64,000 nucleotides of DNA from contig CAVWRA010000006.1 in NCBI GenBank assembly GCA_963757265.1, positions 1,736,001-1,800,000 on the forward strand, in the 5' to 3' direction. Position 1 is the first letter of the stretch; each line of letters opens with the position of its first letter. Position numbers and translations under genes: made by a program. Below the pieces are notes generated by a model. The model had not been told where the DNA came from. It saw only the letters and a list, made by a program, of their open reading frames with translations, and did no database searches. The stretch comes from CAIVVT01 sp963757265 (GTDB lineage Bacteria > Acidobacteriota > Terriglobia > Bryobacterales > Bryobacteraceae). Of this stretch, positions 34,097 to 42,731 are shown piece after piece.

Positions 34097-34819
34097 TCAG
34101 ACGACCGCCGGTGCGGCGGCGACGACTGCATCGTACTCGAAGACCCGCGCGAACTCCTCGCCCAGCGCCTGCTGGACGGTCTCGCGCGGGAGCGCCATTC
34201 CGAGCGCTTCCAAGGATGTCACGGGCCGGGTGAGCCCGCAAGGAATAATGTAGCGAAAATAGCTCAGGTCGGTGGTCCAGTTGAAGGCCAAGCCGTGGGT
34301 AGTGACCCAGCGCGAGATGTGCACGCCGATGGCGCAGATTTTGGCCAATTGACCGTCTTTATCGAGCACCCAGACTCCCGTTGCTCCCGGCTCGCGGCAT
34401 CCCTGCACCCCGAAGCGCGCCAAGGTCCGGATCACCGTCTCCTCCAGGCCCCGGACGTAGGCCACGACATCGCGTTTCCATTCTCGCAGATCGACAATCG
34501 GGTAGCCGACAATCTGGCCGGGACCGTGGTAGGTGATGTCGCCGCCGCGGTTGATCTCGAAGAAGTCAATGCCCAGCGCGGCCAGTCGGTCGCGGCTGAG
34601 CAGGACGTTTTCGAGGCGGCCGTTGCGGCCGAGGGTCAGCACATGAGGATGTTCGAGCAGCAGGAGCTGGTCGCAGATTTCGCCGGCTTTGCGGCGGGCC
34701 TCGAGGGTCTGCTGCACGGCCCAGGCGTCGGCGAAGGAGATGCGGCCGAGGTCGCTCGACTCGAGTTTCCTCATGCGGCGGGACGCTGCGGGCGCGTCAG
34801 ACACGGGCAAGTCAGGCAT
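34097..34819 (-). CDS. lipB: Octanoyltransferase
   Basis: A 240-residue LipB that moves octanoyl from acyl carrier protein to lipoyl domains. Motifs seen are LLLEHPHVLTLGRNG, GGDITYHGPGQIVGYP, KICAIGVHISRWVTTHGLAFN (catalytic Lys) and the catalytic Cys in IIPCGLTRPV. It starts inside the end of lpdA (8-base overlap) and is followed 29 bases later by E2, so the lipoylation enzyme is co-expressed with its target protein. LipA is not nearby. Confidence 0.95.
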   Translation of the reverse strand: MPDLPVSDAPAASRRMRKLESSDLGRISFADAWAVQQTLEARRKAGEICDQLLLLEHPHVLTLGRNGRLENVLLSRDRLAALGIDFFEINRGGDITYHGPGQIVGYPIVDLREWKRDVVAYVRGLEETVIRTLARFGVQGCREPGATGVWVLDKDGQLAKICAIGVHISRWVTTHGLAFNWTTDLSYFRYIIPCGLTRPVTSLEALGMALPRETVQQALGEEFARVFEYDAVVAAAPAVV

Positions 34820-36212
34820 TGATGGCCAGGCCGTAGACGTTGTTGAAGGCTTCGCCCAAGGCTTCGTAGAGCGTGGGGTGGGCGTGGATGGTGGCCATCA
34901 TGGTCTCGACGGTGGCTTCGGCTTCCATGGCGGCGACGGCCTCGGCGATCAACTCGTAGGCGTGGGGGCCGATGATGTGCACGCCCAGGATCTCGCCGTA
35001 TTTGGCATCGGCGACGACCTTCACGAAGCCCTCGTGGGAACCGAGGATGGAGGCCTTCGAGTTGGCGGCGAAGGGGAATTTGCCGACCTTGACGTCGTAG
35101 CCGGCCTCGCGGGCCTGCTTCTCGGTGAGGCCGACGCTTCCGATGCCGGGGTCGGTGTAAGTGCAGCCGGGGATGCGGCGCTTGTTAATCGGCGTGACGG
35201 GTTTGCCGGCGATGTGGCCGACGGCGACCAGGCCTTCCATGGTGGCGACGTGGGCCAGTTGCGGCGTGCCGGCGACGATGTCGCCGATGGCGTAAAGGCC
35301 GGGCTCGGCGGTCTGCTGGTAGGGATCCACTTTGACGAAGCCGCGGTCCAGCTCGGCCTTGGTGTTGTCCAGACCGACGTTTTCCGTGTTGGGCTTGCGC
35401 CCGATGGCGACGAGCAGGCAGTCGCCTTCGAAAGTCTCGGTCTTGCCATTGCCGAGCTTGACTTTGAGGCGCACGCCGGAGCCGGTGCGCTCGACTGAGG
35501 CGAGGTCAACCTGGGCGTTTACCTCGCAGCGGATGCCGCGCTTCTTGAAGCTGCGCTCGAGCTGCTTGGAGACTTCCTCGTCCTCGACGGGCACGACGCG
35601 CGGCAGCATCTCGAAGATCACGACCTCGCTGCCGAAACTGCGGAAGATGCAACCGAACTCGACGCCGACCGCGCCGGAGCCGATGATCAAGAGGCGCTTG
35701 GGCGCCTGCTGGAGCCGCAGGATTTCGATGTTGGTGAGGATGAATTGGGGGTCGGGGGCGAGGCCGGGCAGCAGGCGCGCCTCGCTGCCGGTGGCGAGGA
35801 TGATGTTGTTGGCCTCGAGGACGCGCGCGGCGCTGCCGTCTTGCACTTGAACCTGGCCGCGGCCCAGGAGGCGGGCGAAACCCTTGACGACTTCAACCTT
35901 CTGGCGCTTCATCAGAAACGCAATGCCGTCGGCGTGCTGGTTGACGATGGCGTCCTTCCGCTGGAGGACCAGCGGCAGGTCGAGCACGGGGTTCTCACAA
36001 TGCAGGCCCTGTTGCTCGGGATGCTTGAAGTGCTCCCAAATCTCGGCCGTGTTGAGCAGCGCCTTGGTGGGCACGCAGCCGACGTGGAGACAGACGCCGC
36101 CGAGCTTGGGATCCTTCTCGATGAGCGCGGTCTTAAGGCCGTACTGGCCGGCGCGGATGGCAGCGGAGTAGCCCCCGGGACCGCTGCCGATCACGATCAC
36201 GTCGTAGGACAT
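34812..36212 (-). CDS. lpdA: Dihydrolipoamide dehydrogenase (E3)
   Basis: A 466-residue flavoprotein disulphide reductase with the FAD loop (VIVIGSGPGGYSAAIRAGQ), the redox pair GGVCLHVGCVPTK, an NAD domain (LLIIGSGAVGVEFG), the GLYAIGDIVAG motif and the His-Glu pair of HAHPTLYEA at the dimer interface. It reoxidises lipoyl groups of 2-oxoacid dehydrogenase complexes. The ATG at 36212 starts directly at the FAD strand; the 17-residue upstream extension lacks support. First gene of lpdA-lipB-E2. Confidence 0.96.
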   Translation of the reverse strand: MSYDVIVIGSGPGGYSAAIRAGQYGLKTALIEKDPKLGGVCLHVGCVPTKALLNTAEIWEHFKHPEQQGLHCENPVLDLPLVLQRKDAIVNQHADGIAFLMKRQKVEVVKGFARLLGRGQVQVQDGSAARVLEANNIILATGSEARLLPGLAPDPQFILTNIEILRLQQAPKRLLIIGSGAVGVEFGCIFRSFGSEVVIFEMLPRVVPVEDEEVSKQLERSFKKRGIRCEVNAQVDLASVERTGSGVRLKVKLGNGKTETFEGDCLLVAIGRKPNTENVGLDNTKAELDRGFVKVDPYQQTAEPGLYAIGDIVAGTPQLAHVATMEGLVAVGHIAGKPVTPINKRRIPGCTYTDPGIGSVGLTEKQAREAGYDVKVGKFPFAANSKASILGSHEGFVKVVADAKYGEILGVHIIGPHAYELIAEAVAAMEAEATVETMMATIHAHPTLYEALGEAFNNVYGLAINA

Positions 36213-36326
36213 CGTTCTTAGTTTAACAGCCGCTAATGCGGCCATAATTGAGTTGGAACGCAACGCAGGCAGGGGGCGGGCGCGTCGTTAGGAATGGAAG
36301 AGCGGACGGAGGGGACTGAAGCGGGC

Positions 36327-37757
36327 ATGAGGATTGCAAAGAGCGTAATCGTGCTGGTGCTGGCAGCCGGCGGGACGTGGATGGGCGCGCCGGCGGCGCC
36401 GGCCCAGGCGCCGGCGAAGCCGAAAGCCGGCGCAGCGAAGAAGGCTTCCGCGACGGGGGCGGAGAGGTGGCCGCTGCAGAGCGTGGTTTTCAAAGGCTCA
36501 AAACTGTTTACCGACGAGCAGTTGATGGCGCTGTCGGGGTTGAAACTGGAGGCGCTGACGGGCAAGGAAGATTTTGACAAGGCGCGCGAGCGGCTGTACG
36601 AGACGGGGTGTTTCGACGCGGTGGCGTACGCCTATGAGCCGGCGGGGACCGAAGGAATGCGCGTGACCTTCGAGGTCGGCGACGTGGAGCAGCGCGGCGG
36701 GTGGCGCATCGAGGGGCTGAAGCTGGCGCCGAAGGAGTTCGCGGCGCGGGCGGCCAAGACGCTGCCGATCTTCGGCCCGGTCATTCCGCTGACCGAGATC
36801 TACGGAAACCGCATGAGCGAACTGGCGGAGGCGATGTTGAAGGAGCGGGGCGCCGGCGAGCCGGTGATCGTGAAATTCGAAGCGGGACTGCAAGGCGAAG
36901 TAGTGGCCGTGCTGAGGTCGAAGACGCCGCCGCCGAACATCGCCGAAGTCATCTTCAAGGGCGGACATGCGGTGCCGGAGCCGGAGGCGCAGAAAGTGAT
37001 GTCGGAGGTCGCGGTGGGCACGCCGTGGGATGAACTGATGTTCCGGACGTTCCTGGAGACGACCGCGCGCGCACTGTACGACGCCTACGGCCGGCTGGGC
37101 GCGAAGTGGCCGACGATCACCGCGGAGCCGTCCAAGAGCGGGCACGGCGTGGCAGTGACGGTCACGGTGGACGAGGGACCGCTGTACAAGCTGAGACGGC
37201 TGGACATCGTTGGCGCGCCCATCCGGGAGGAAGAGGTCAATGCGCTGGGCGGCGATTCCTTTAAAAACGGCGGGACGACCAACCTGAGCGAGATCGGGCG
37301 CGGCATGCAGAAGGTGATCGACCGCGTGAAGGAGATGGGCTATCTGAAGGCCACGTATCACGCCACAAAACAGCTCGACGACGAGGCCAAGACGGCCGAC
37401 GTCCGGGTCGAGGTCGAGCCGGGGGCGCTGTATAAGATGGGCCGGCTGGATATCGACGGGCTGGATTTCGAGAGCGAGCCGGTGATCCGCAAGATGTGGG
37501 CCGTGAAGCCGGGCGATGCCTACCGCGCGGGCTACCCGGAGATGTTCCTGGCGCAGGTAAAGAAGCGCGGCGTGTTGGACTACCTGGGCGACACCAAGGC
37601 GGACACGAAGGTGGACGACCAGCGGGCGGTGGTGGATGTGCGGCTGACATTCAAGGGCGGCGTGCAGCAACTGGACAGCCGTCCCAGAAACAAGCGCGGG
37701 GAACTGGAGCAGCCGACGGGGCCGCAGCAGCCGCAGGGCCCGCGGATGTCCGAATGA
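36327..37757 (+). CDS. Periplasmic POTRA-repeat protein without a barrel
   Basis: A 476-residue exported protein: signal peptide to about PAAPAQA, a Pro/Ala/Lys linker, then a chain of POTRA-like modules (LQSVVFKGSKLFTDEQL, GGWRIEGLKLAPKEFAARA, IAEVIFKGGHAVPEPEA, YKLRRLDIVGAPIREEEVNAL, YKMGRLDIDGLDFESEPVI). It ends after these with a polar tail (EQPTGPQQPQGPRMSE); the Omp85 barrel is absent. POTRA repeats bind unfolded outer-membrane proteins, so this may be an accessory chaperone or partner of BamA. GAGGGG precedes the chosen ATG. Divergent from lpdA and convergent with the patatin gene. Confidence 0.75.
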   Translation: MRIAKSVIVLVLAAGGTWMGAPAAPAQAPAKPKAGAAKKASATGAERWPLQSVVFKGSKLFTDEQLMALSGLKLEALTGKEDFDKARERLYETGCFDAVAYAYEPAGTEGMRVTFEVGDVEQRGGWRIEGLKLAPKEFAARAAKTLPIFGPVIPLTEIYGNRMSELAEAMLKERGAGEPVIVKFEAGLQGEVVAVLRSKTPPPNIAEVIFKGGHAVPEPEAQKVMSEVAVGTPWDELMFRTFLETTARALYDAYGRLGAKWPTITAEPSKSGHGVAVTVTVDEGPLYKLRRLDIVGAPIREEEVNALGGDSFKNGGTTNLSEIGRGMQKVIDRVKEMGYLKATYHATKQLDDEAKTADVRVEVEPGALYKMGRLDIDGLDFESEPVIRKMWAVKPGDAYRAGYPEMFLAQVKKRGVLDYLGDTKADTKVDDQRAVVDVRLTFKGGVQQLDSRPRNKRGELEQPTGPQQPQGPRMSE

Positions 37758-37766
37758 AGCGCGGAC

Positions 37767-39839
37767 TCAACGTCCGGCGACGAAGTCGAGCACCTGCTGG
37801 AGCGCGGGCGCGGGGCGATGGGTGGCGGGGTCGCTCAACACGGCCTGCCAGGAATTGGCGATGCATTGCTTTTCGCCGGGCGTCAGATGCCAGCTGAGAG
37901 GCGGCGATTTTTCACAATCCCCAGTCACGCGATAGCGCAGCGTGACGGTGGTGAACTGGTTGGGGCGTAAGCCGTAGATGTGCTCAAAGCGCGTCTGGAA
38001 CAGCGAAACTTCCAGGTCGTCGCGGCTACGCTGGCTGTAGGAGCGGGCGTTGTAGAGCAGGTTGACGGGCGCCAGCAGTTGCCACAGGCGGCCGTGGGAG
38101 ACGGGCGCGGCGGAGTCGTCAACGGGGAAAGACTCGATGGCCAGAAGCAGGACCTGCAGCTTGTCGGAACGATCCGGGGACAGGCTGCCGAGGGCGTCCT
38201 CGAGCCAGGCCATGGCCGAGAAAAGGCCGTAATTGTCGAAATAGCCGCCATCGCCAAAATGGCGGAAAGAGGGCGATCCCTGGGGAGGCCGGGCCGAAGG
38301 CGAGACGTAGGGGAAGGTGGCGGAGAGGCGCGCAGCGGTCGGCAACTGAAGGTCCACGCCGGGGTTCTTGTCGGTGTCGAACCAGTCGCGCAGGCCGGTG
38401 TTGTTGGCGAAAACGGAAGACGTGGAAAAGGCGACGGGCGAGCCGTCCTCGACCGAAGTCGCGTTCAGGATCACGGCGGGGAGCGATCCGGGCGCCGCGA
38501 GCATCAGGGAGGCGTAGTGGCCCAGAGTGACGTGGTTGGCGCCGGCCGTGCCGAGGCAGTCCTCCAGGGCCTGGCCACGGTCGGACCAGGGATAGGCGAG
38601 GCCGTGGGCGACGGCCTCCAGCACGGAGGTGCTGCCGAGCTCCGCCAGGTCGTCGAGCGAAATGCCGGAGCCTTCCATCTTGGGATACAGGCGCAGGGAG
38701 TAGTAAAGGCCGACGGAGCCGCCGGAGACGCCGCTCAGCAGGCGGACAGTGTCGCGGAAGCGCGCATCCTGGCGCTGCAGGCCGGCCATGACGGTGGTGG
38801 TCCAGGCGGAGGCCTGGATGCCGCCTCCGGCCGAGGCGACGATCAGCATGCGCGGAGCTAGTTTGGAGTTCACGACGACGTCGGTCGGAGTGGGGCGGGC
38901 GAGGGGCGTCGAGGCAGGAAACACCGGGAAGTAATGATCCTGAGAGGACCAGAAGGCGGTGACGGCGGCCAGCAGAACGAACGGTGCCAGCACCGGGACG
39001 CGCCAGCGGTCGAGCAGAAACGAGAGCGCACCAAGCACCCATCCGAGCAGCGTCAACAGGATCACAATGAACGCCAGGGCCGAGGCGATTTGACCGATGA
39101 CCGGCGTGGCGTCACCGTGACGAACGGAGCCATGGAAGGTCACGCTGGTCCCGCCAATCGCGTAGATCACGGCGTAGCCGAGGGCCAGAAAAGTGGACAG
39201 GGCATGGCCGGACAGGAATCCGCCGTGGACCGGATCCACATAGCCCGGCCCCAGGAAACGGGCCAACCGGTGACTGAAGCGGCGGCCGGCGGCATGCAGC
39301 CGGGGTGTCGGCGGGCGGGCCTGGTAGGCCCGCTGCGCGCCCGGAACCATGGCCAGGGGCAGAATCATTTCGGCCGGCGCGGCGGCCGCATCGTGCGGGT
39401 CGTCGAGGCGCAGCGCCAGCCATATGAGGGCGATGGTCTCCAACAGCACGAGGGCCAGCGCGGCCAGGGCGATCAGGGCGTAAAGCCAGACCGGGCGATT
39501 GGGCGGATCGAGTTGCGGAGCGGTCCAGACCAGAAAGCAGACCGTGGCCGCGGAGGGAATGGAAGTCGCGAGGATGACCCATCCGCTGGAGGGCGGGTGG
39601 CGGTCGGGCAGGCCGATGCGCCGTGGTCCGTAGAGCAAGACGAGGTTAATGCTGGCGGCCAGCGAGGTCGCGGCGCTCCACAAGGCCGCGGCGACGAAGA
39701 GGAACTGCCAGGGCGTGAGATCGGCGAAGCCGCGCGCGAGCGACATATTAGGCTGCATCAGCAGGATCAGGCCGGGGCCGTACAACAGCCAGAAGAAGAT
39801 CGGGACGCGCAGCAGCGACAGCCAGTACAGGGGATTCAT
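37767..39839 (-). CDS. Membrane-anchored patatin-like phospholipase
   Basis: A 690-residue protein. The N-terminal ~300 residues contain about seven hydrophobic helices; the C-terminal part is a patatin-type hydrolase with oxyanion loop AGGGIQASAW (about 337-346), nucleophile Ser372 in SGVSGGSVG and catalytic Asp530 in FGDGGYFDNYG. Such enzymes hydrolyse acyl chains of phospholipids with a Ser-Asp dyad. The fusion of a polytopic membrane domain to patatin is seen in a minority of bacterial families. It is divergent from the Gfo/Idh gene. Substrate unknown. Confidence 0.8.
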   Translation of the reverse strand: MNPLYWLSLLRVPIFFWLLYGPGLILLMQPNMSLARGFADLTPWQFLFVAAALWSAATSLAASINLVLLYGPRRIGLPDRHPPSSGWVILATSIPSAATVCFLVWTAPQLDPPNRPVWLYALIALAALALVLLETIALIWLALRLDDPHDAAAAPAEMILPLAMVPGAQRAYQARPPTPRLHAAGRRFSHRLARFLGPGYVDPVHGGFLSGHALSTFLALGYAVIYAIGGTSVTFHGSVRHGDATPVIGQIASALAFIVILLTLLGWVLGALSFLLDRWRVPVLAPFVLLAAVTAFWSSQDHYFPVFPASTPLARPTPTDVVVNSKLAPRMLIVASAGGGIQASAWTTTVMAGLQRQDARFRDTVRLLSGVSGGSVGLYYSLRLYPKMEGSGISLDDLAELGSTSVLEAVAHGLAYPWSDRGQALEDCLGTAGANHVTLGHYASLMLAAPGSLPAVILNATSVEDGSPVAFSTSSVFANNTGLRDWFDTDKNPGVDLQLPTAARLSATFPYVSPSARPPQGSPSFRHFGDGGYFDNYGLFSAMAWLEDALGSLSPDRSDKLQVLLLAIESFPVDDSAAPVSHGRLWQLLAPVNLLYNARSYSQRSRDDLEVSLFQTRFEHIYGLRPNQFTTVTLRYRVTGDCEKSPPLSWHLTPGEKQCIANSWQAVLSDPATHRPAPALQQVLDFVAGR

Positions 39840-39985
39840 AGCGTTTCCAGAGCAGGAGGGATCTGTTGAATTGTAAGGGCATTTTTGCTCGGTGGAAATA
39901 GAAAAAGTTGGAGAGAATCGTGTAGTGATAGACTCGGGACGGAAAAGTGCAGGCCCGTGAGCGGGCCAGTTTCAGGAGAACGGGT

Positions 39986-41218
39986 ATGAATCGCAGGCAA
40001 TTCTTGGGCTCAGCGGCGGCGCTGCCGCTGCTCAATCCGCAGCGCGTCAGGGGAGCGAACGACCGGATCCGGTTGGGGTTCATCGGCACGGGCGGCCGCG
40101 GCAGTTGGCTGCTGGGCTACGAGTTGCCGGGCGCGGAAGTCGTAGCGGTGGCCGACTGCGCTCAGAGCAAGCTGGCGGCGGCGGTGAAAGCGCATCCGGA
40201 AAGCGCCCGGTGGACCAAGTACAACGACTACCGGCAGTTGCTGGAGCATGAGAAGCTGGACGCCGTGTTCGTCGAAACATGCACGCACGCGCGCGTGCTG
40301 ATCCTGATGCATGCCCTGCAGGCCGGCCTGGACGTGTACGGCGAAAAGCCACTTACGCTGACGGTGGCGGAAGGCATCACGCTGCGCCAGGCGGTACAGA
40401 AGAATAAGCGCGTGCTGCAGACCGGCACGCAGCAGCGCTCGATGCCGGCCAACATGTACGCCAGCAAGCTGGTGCGGGAGGGGGCGATCGGATTCGTGCA
40501 CACCGTGATCGCGTGCAACTTCGAGCCGCCGATGACGTGGATTCCGCGCGCGCCGATGGCCATCCCGGAGGGCCTCGACTGGGAGCAGTGGTGCAACCAG
40601 ACGGAGCTGCGGCAGTATCATTCCGAGTTGCAGTACGGCTGGGGATCGTATCGCGACTACGACGGCGGAGGGCAGAGCTGGGGCGTGACGGGATGGGGGA
40701 CGCACGCGCTGGATCAGGTGCAATGCGCGCTAGGGACCGACGCGACCGGGCCGACGGAGATCTGGCAGGAGGAGACGGGCGCGACCAAGCCGGTGTTTCT
40801 GCGCTACCTGAGCGGGACCGTGCTGAAGCTGATCGGGCCGAAGCGCGACCACGCCGACCTGGGCGCGATTTTCTACGGGACCAATGGGCGGATCGAGATC
40901 AAGCGCGGGGTCTGGGAGACCGACCGGCCGGAGCTGCTGAAGGGCGCTCCGGATCCGACGCCGGAGGGCCGCGGCGAGGACCTGTTCCACCTGGTGAACT
41001 TCCTGGACTGCATGCGCTCGCGCCAGTTACCAAACGCGCACTTCGAGGTGGGCCACCGGTTGACAACAGTGTGCCACCTGATCAACATCTGTCGCGAGCT
41101 GGCGCGCCCGCTGCGCTGGGATCCGGGCCACGAGCGTTTCTTCAACGATAGCGAGGCCGACGGGCTGCTCCATCGCGCGCGCCGCAAGGGCTACGAGCTG
41201 CCGAAGATCGAGGCGTAA
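39986..41218 (+). CDS. Gfo/Idh/MocA-family oxidoreductase with Tat signal
   Basis: A 410-residue NAD(P)-dependent oxidoreductase of the glucose-fructose oxidoreductase type. It begins MNRRQFLGSAAALPLL, a twin-arginine signal, so it is exported folded. The Rossmann part shows IRLGFIGTGGRGSWL, VAVADCA and the EKPL-containing GEKPLTLTVAEG; the C-terminal domain includes WGVTGWGTHALDQVQCALG. Exported members act on sugars or inositols in the periplasm. AGGAGA precedes the ATG at 39986; an upstream in-frame start is rejected as it would mask the Tat signal. Confidence 0.9.
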   Translation: MNRRQFLGSAAALPLLNPQRVRGANDRIRLGFIGTGGRGSWLLGYELPGAEVVAVADCAQSKLAAAVKAHPESARWTKYNDYRQLLEHEKLDAVFVETCTHARVLILMHALQAGLDVYGEKPLTLTVAEGITLRQAVQKNKRVLQTGTQQRSMPANMYASKLVREGAIGFVHTVIACNFEPPMTWIPRAPMAIPEGLDWEQWCNQTELRQYHSELQYGWGSYRDYDGGGQSWGVTGWGTHALDQVQCALGTDATGPTEIWQEETGATKPVFLRYLSGTVLKLIGPKRDHADLGAIFYGTNGRIEIKRGVWETDRPELLKGAPDPTPEGRGEDLFHLVNFLDCMRSRQLPNAHFEVGHRLTTVCHLINICRELARPLRWDPGHERFFNDSEADGLLHRARRKGYELPKIEA

Positions 41219-41264
41219 AAAAGAAGGCTTCGCACCGGAGAAATCCGGTGTTACAATCCGCGGC

Positions 41265-42329
41265 ATGAGAAAGCCTCTCGCGATTATCTTGTGCGCGACG
41301 GGGGTGCTCGCCGCGCAAGCGTCGTTGCCAGTGAAAGAGGGCGACGCGGTCCTGAAGGAGTTCCATTTCACCACCGGTGAAACGCTCCCCGAGCTGAAAA
41401 TCCACTACCGGACGCTGGGCGAACCGAAACGCGACGCCGCGGGCCAGGTGACGAACGCGGTGCTGATCCTGCATGGCACGACGGGCGCGGGGACGCAGTT
41501 CCTGTCTCCGATATTCGCCGGCGAGCTGTTCGGCGCGGGGCAGCCGCTGGACACGGCGAAGTATTACGTGATCCTGGCAGACGACATCGGCCACGGCAAA
41601 TCGAGCAAGCCGAGCGATGGGGCGCACGCCAAGTTCCCGCACTACGGCTACCAGGACATGGTGCTGGCGCAATACCGTCTGCTGACGGAAGAGCTGAAGG
41701 TGGACCATCTGCGGCTGCTGATGGGCACGTCGATGGGCTGCATGCACAGCTATGTCTGGATGGAGCGCTACCCCGAGTTTGTGCAGGCCGCCATGCCGCT
41801 GGCGTGTCTGCCCACGGAGATTTCGGGGCGCAACCTGGCGTGGCGGCGGATCGTCATCGAAGCCATCCAGAACGATCCGGCCTGGCAGGGCGGCGACTAC
41901 ACGGCGCAGCCGCCGAGCCTGCGCACGGCGATCGGCGTGCTGGCGCTGGTGAGCGGCAACCCGCTCACCTGGCAGCAGTCGGGACCGACGCGCGAGCGGA
42001 CGCTGGCGTATCTCAACCAGATGGTTGCGGCGCGGACCCGGAACATGGACGCCAATGACGTGATGTACGCCGTGGACGCCTCGCGCGACTACAACCCGGC
42101 GCCCGATCTGGGCAAGATCAAGACGCCGGCGCTGCATCTGAACTTCGCCGACGACACCATCAACCCGCCCGAGTTGAAGATCGCCGAGGATTTGCTCAAG
42201 AAGGCCCCGACGGTGAAGTTCGAGTTGTACCCTTACACCGGCATGACGCGCGGCCACGGCTCGCACACCATGGCGGCGCTGTGGAAGGACCGGCTGGCCA
42301 GGCTGCTCCAAGACACGGAGAAAAAGTGA
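41265..42329 (+). CDS. Secreted alpha/beta hydrolase, homoserine O-acetyltransferase-like
   Basis: A 354-residue hydrolase with a signal peptide (IILCATGVLAAQA) and the MetX-type fold: LHGTTGAGTQFL, nucleophile Ser in LLMGTSMGCMHSYVW, Asp in NFADDTINPPE and His in RGHGSHTMA. MetX proper is cytoplasmic; an exported version is more likely an esterase or acyltransferase on another substrate. It overlaps the RNase III-like gene as GTGA. Confidence 0.85.
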   Translation: MRKPLAIILCATGVLAAQASLPVKEGDAVLKEFHFTTGETLPELKIHYRTLGEPKRDAAGQVTNAVLILHGTTGAGTQFLSPIFAGELFGAGQPLDTAKYYVILADDIGHGKSSKPSDGAHAKFPHYGYQDMVLAQYRLLTEELKVDHLRLLMGTSMGCMHSYVWMERYPEFVQAAMPLACLPTEISGRNLAWRRIVIEAIQNDPAWQGGDYTAQPPSLRTAIGVLALVSGNPLTWQQSGPTRERTLAYLNQMVAARTRNMDANDVMYAVDASRDYNPAPDLGKIKTPALHLNFADDTINPPELKIAEDLLKKAPTVKFELYPYTGMTRGHGSHTMAALWKDRLARLLQDTEKK

Positions 42330-42703
42330 AGCGGACGCCGAAGTCCGCGCGCGCGGCGGCAACGCCCACGCCGCCGGCGGCGAAGCGCCACGAGGACGTG
42401 CTTCGCGAGCAGGCCTGGATCGGCGACGCGGTGCTGGCGCTTTACGTGCGGCTGAAGATCCTCAACGAGGACGGGCGTCTGGACGGGGCGAAAGCGAGCC
42501 GCATGAGTTCCAACGGCTTCCTGGCCGGCGTGGGCGAGCCCACCGCGGTGGAAGCGGATATCGGCCGGGCCTATTCGGCCGGAGGCCTGGAGGCGGCCTT
42601 CGGGCACATCGAAGAGCGGCTGATGCCGCTCTACGCGAAGCAGGCAGGGAAGCGCCTGCGCCAGGCGGGCGGGGCGCGAGCCGGATTTACTCACGCCCGG
42701 TGA
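42326..42703 (+). CDS. RNase III-like (Mini-III type) small protein
   Basis: A 125-residue protein whose core LREQAWIGDAVLALYVR matches the helix of RNase III/Mini-III proteins containing the catalytic Asp (GDAV). A second acidic position is plausible in AFGHIEERLMPLYAK. There is no dsRNA-binding domain. Mini-III matures 23S rRNA in Bacillus. The GTG at 42326 overlaps the stop of the hydrolase. Assignment is from the core motif only. Confidence 0.6.
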   Translation: MKRTPKSARAAATPTPPAAKRHEDVLREQAWIGDAVLALYVRLKILNEDGRLDGAKASRMSSNGFLAGVGEPTAVEADIGRAYSAGGLEAAFGHIEERLMPLYAKQAGKRLRQAGGARAGFTHAR

Positions 42704-42731
42704 TGGGGTATCTTTGGAGCCGGGGTGAGGC

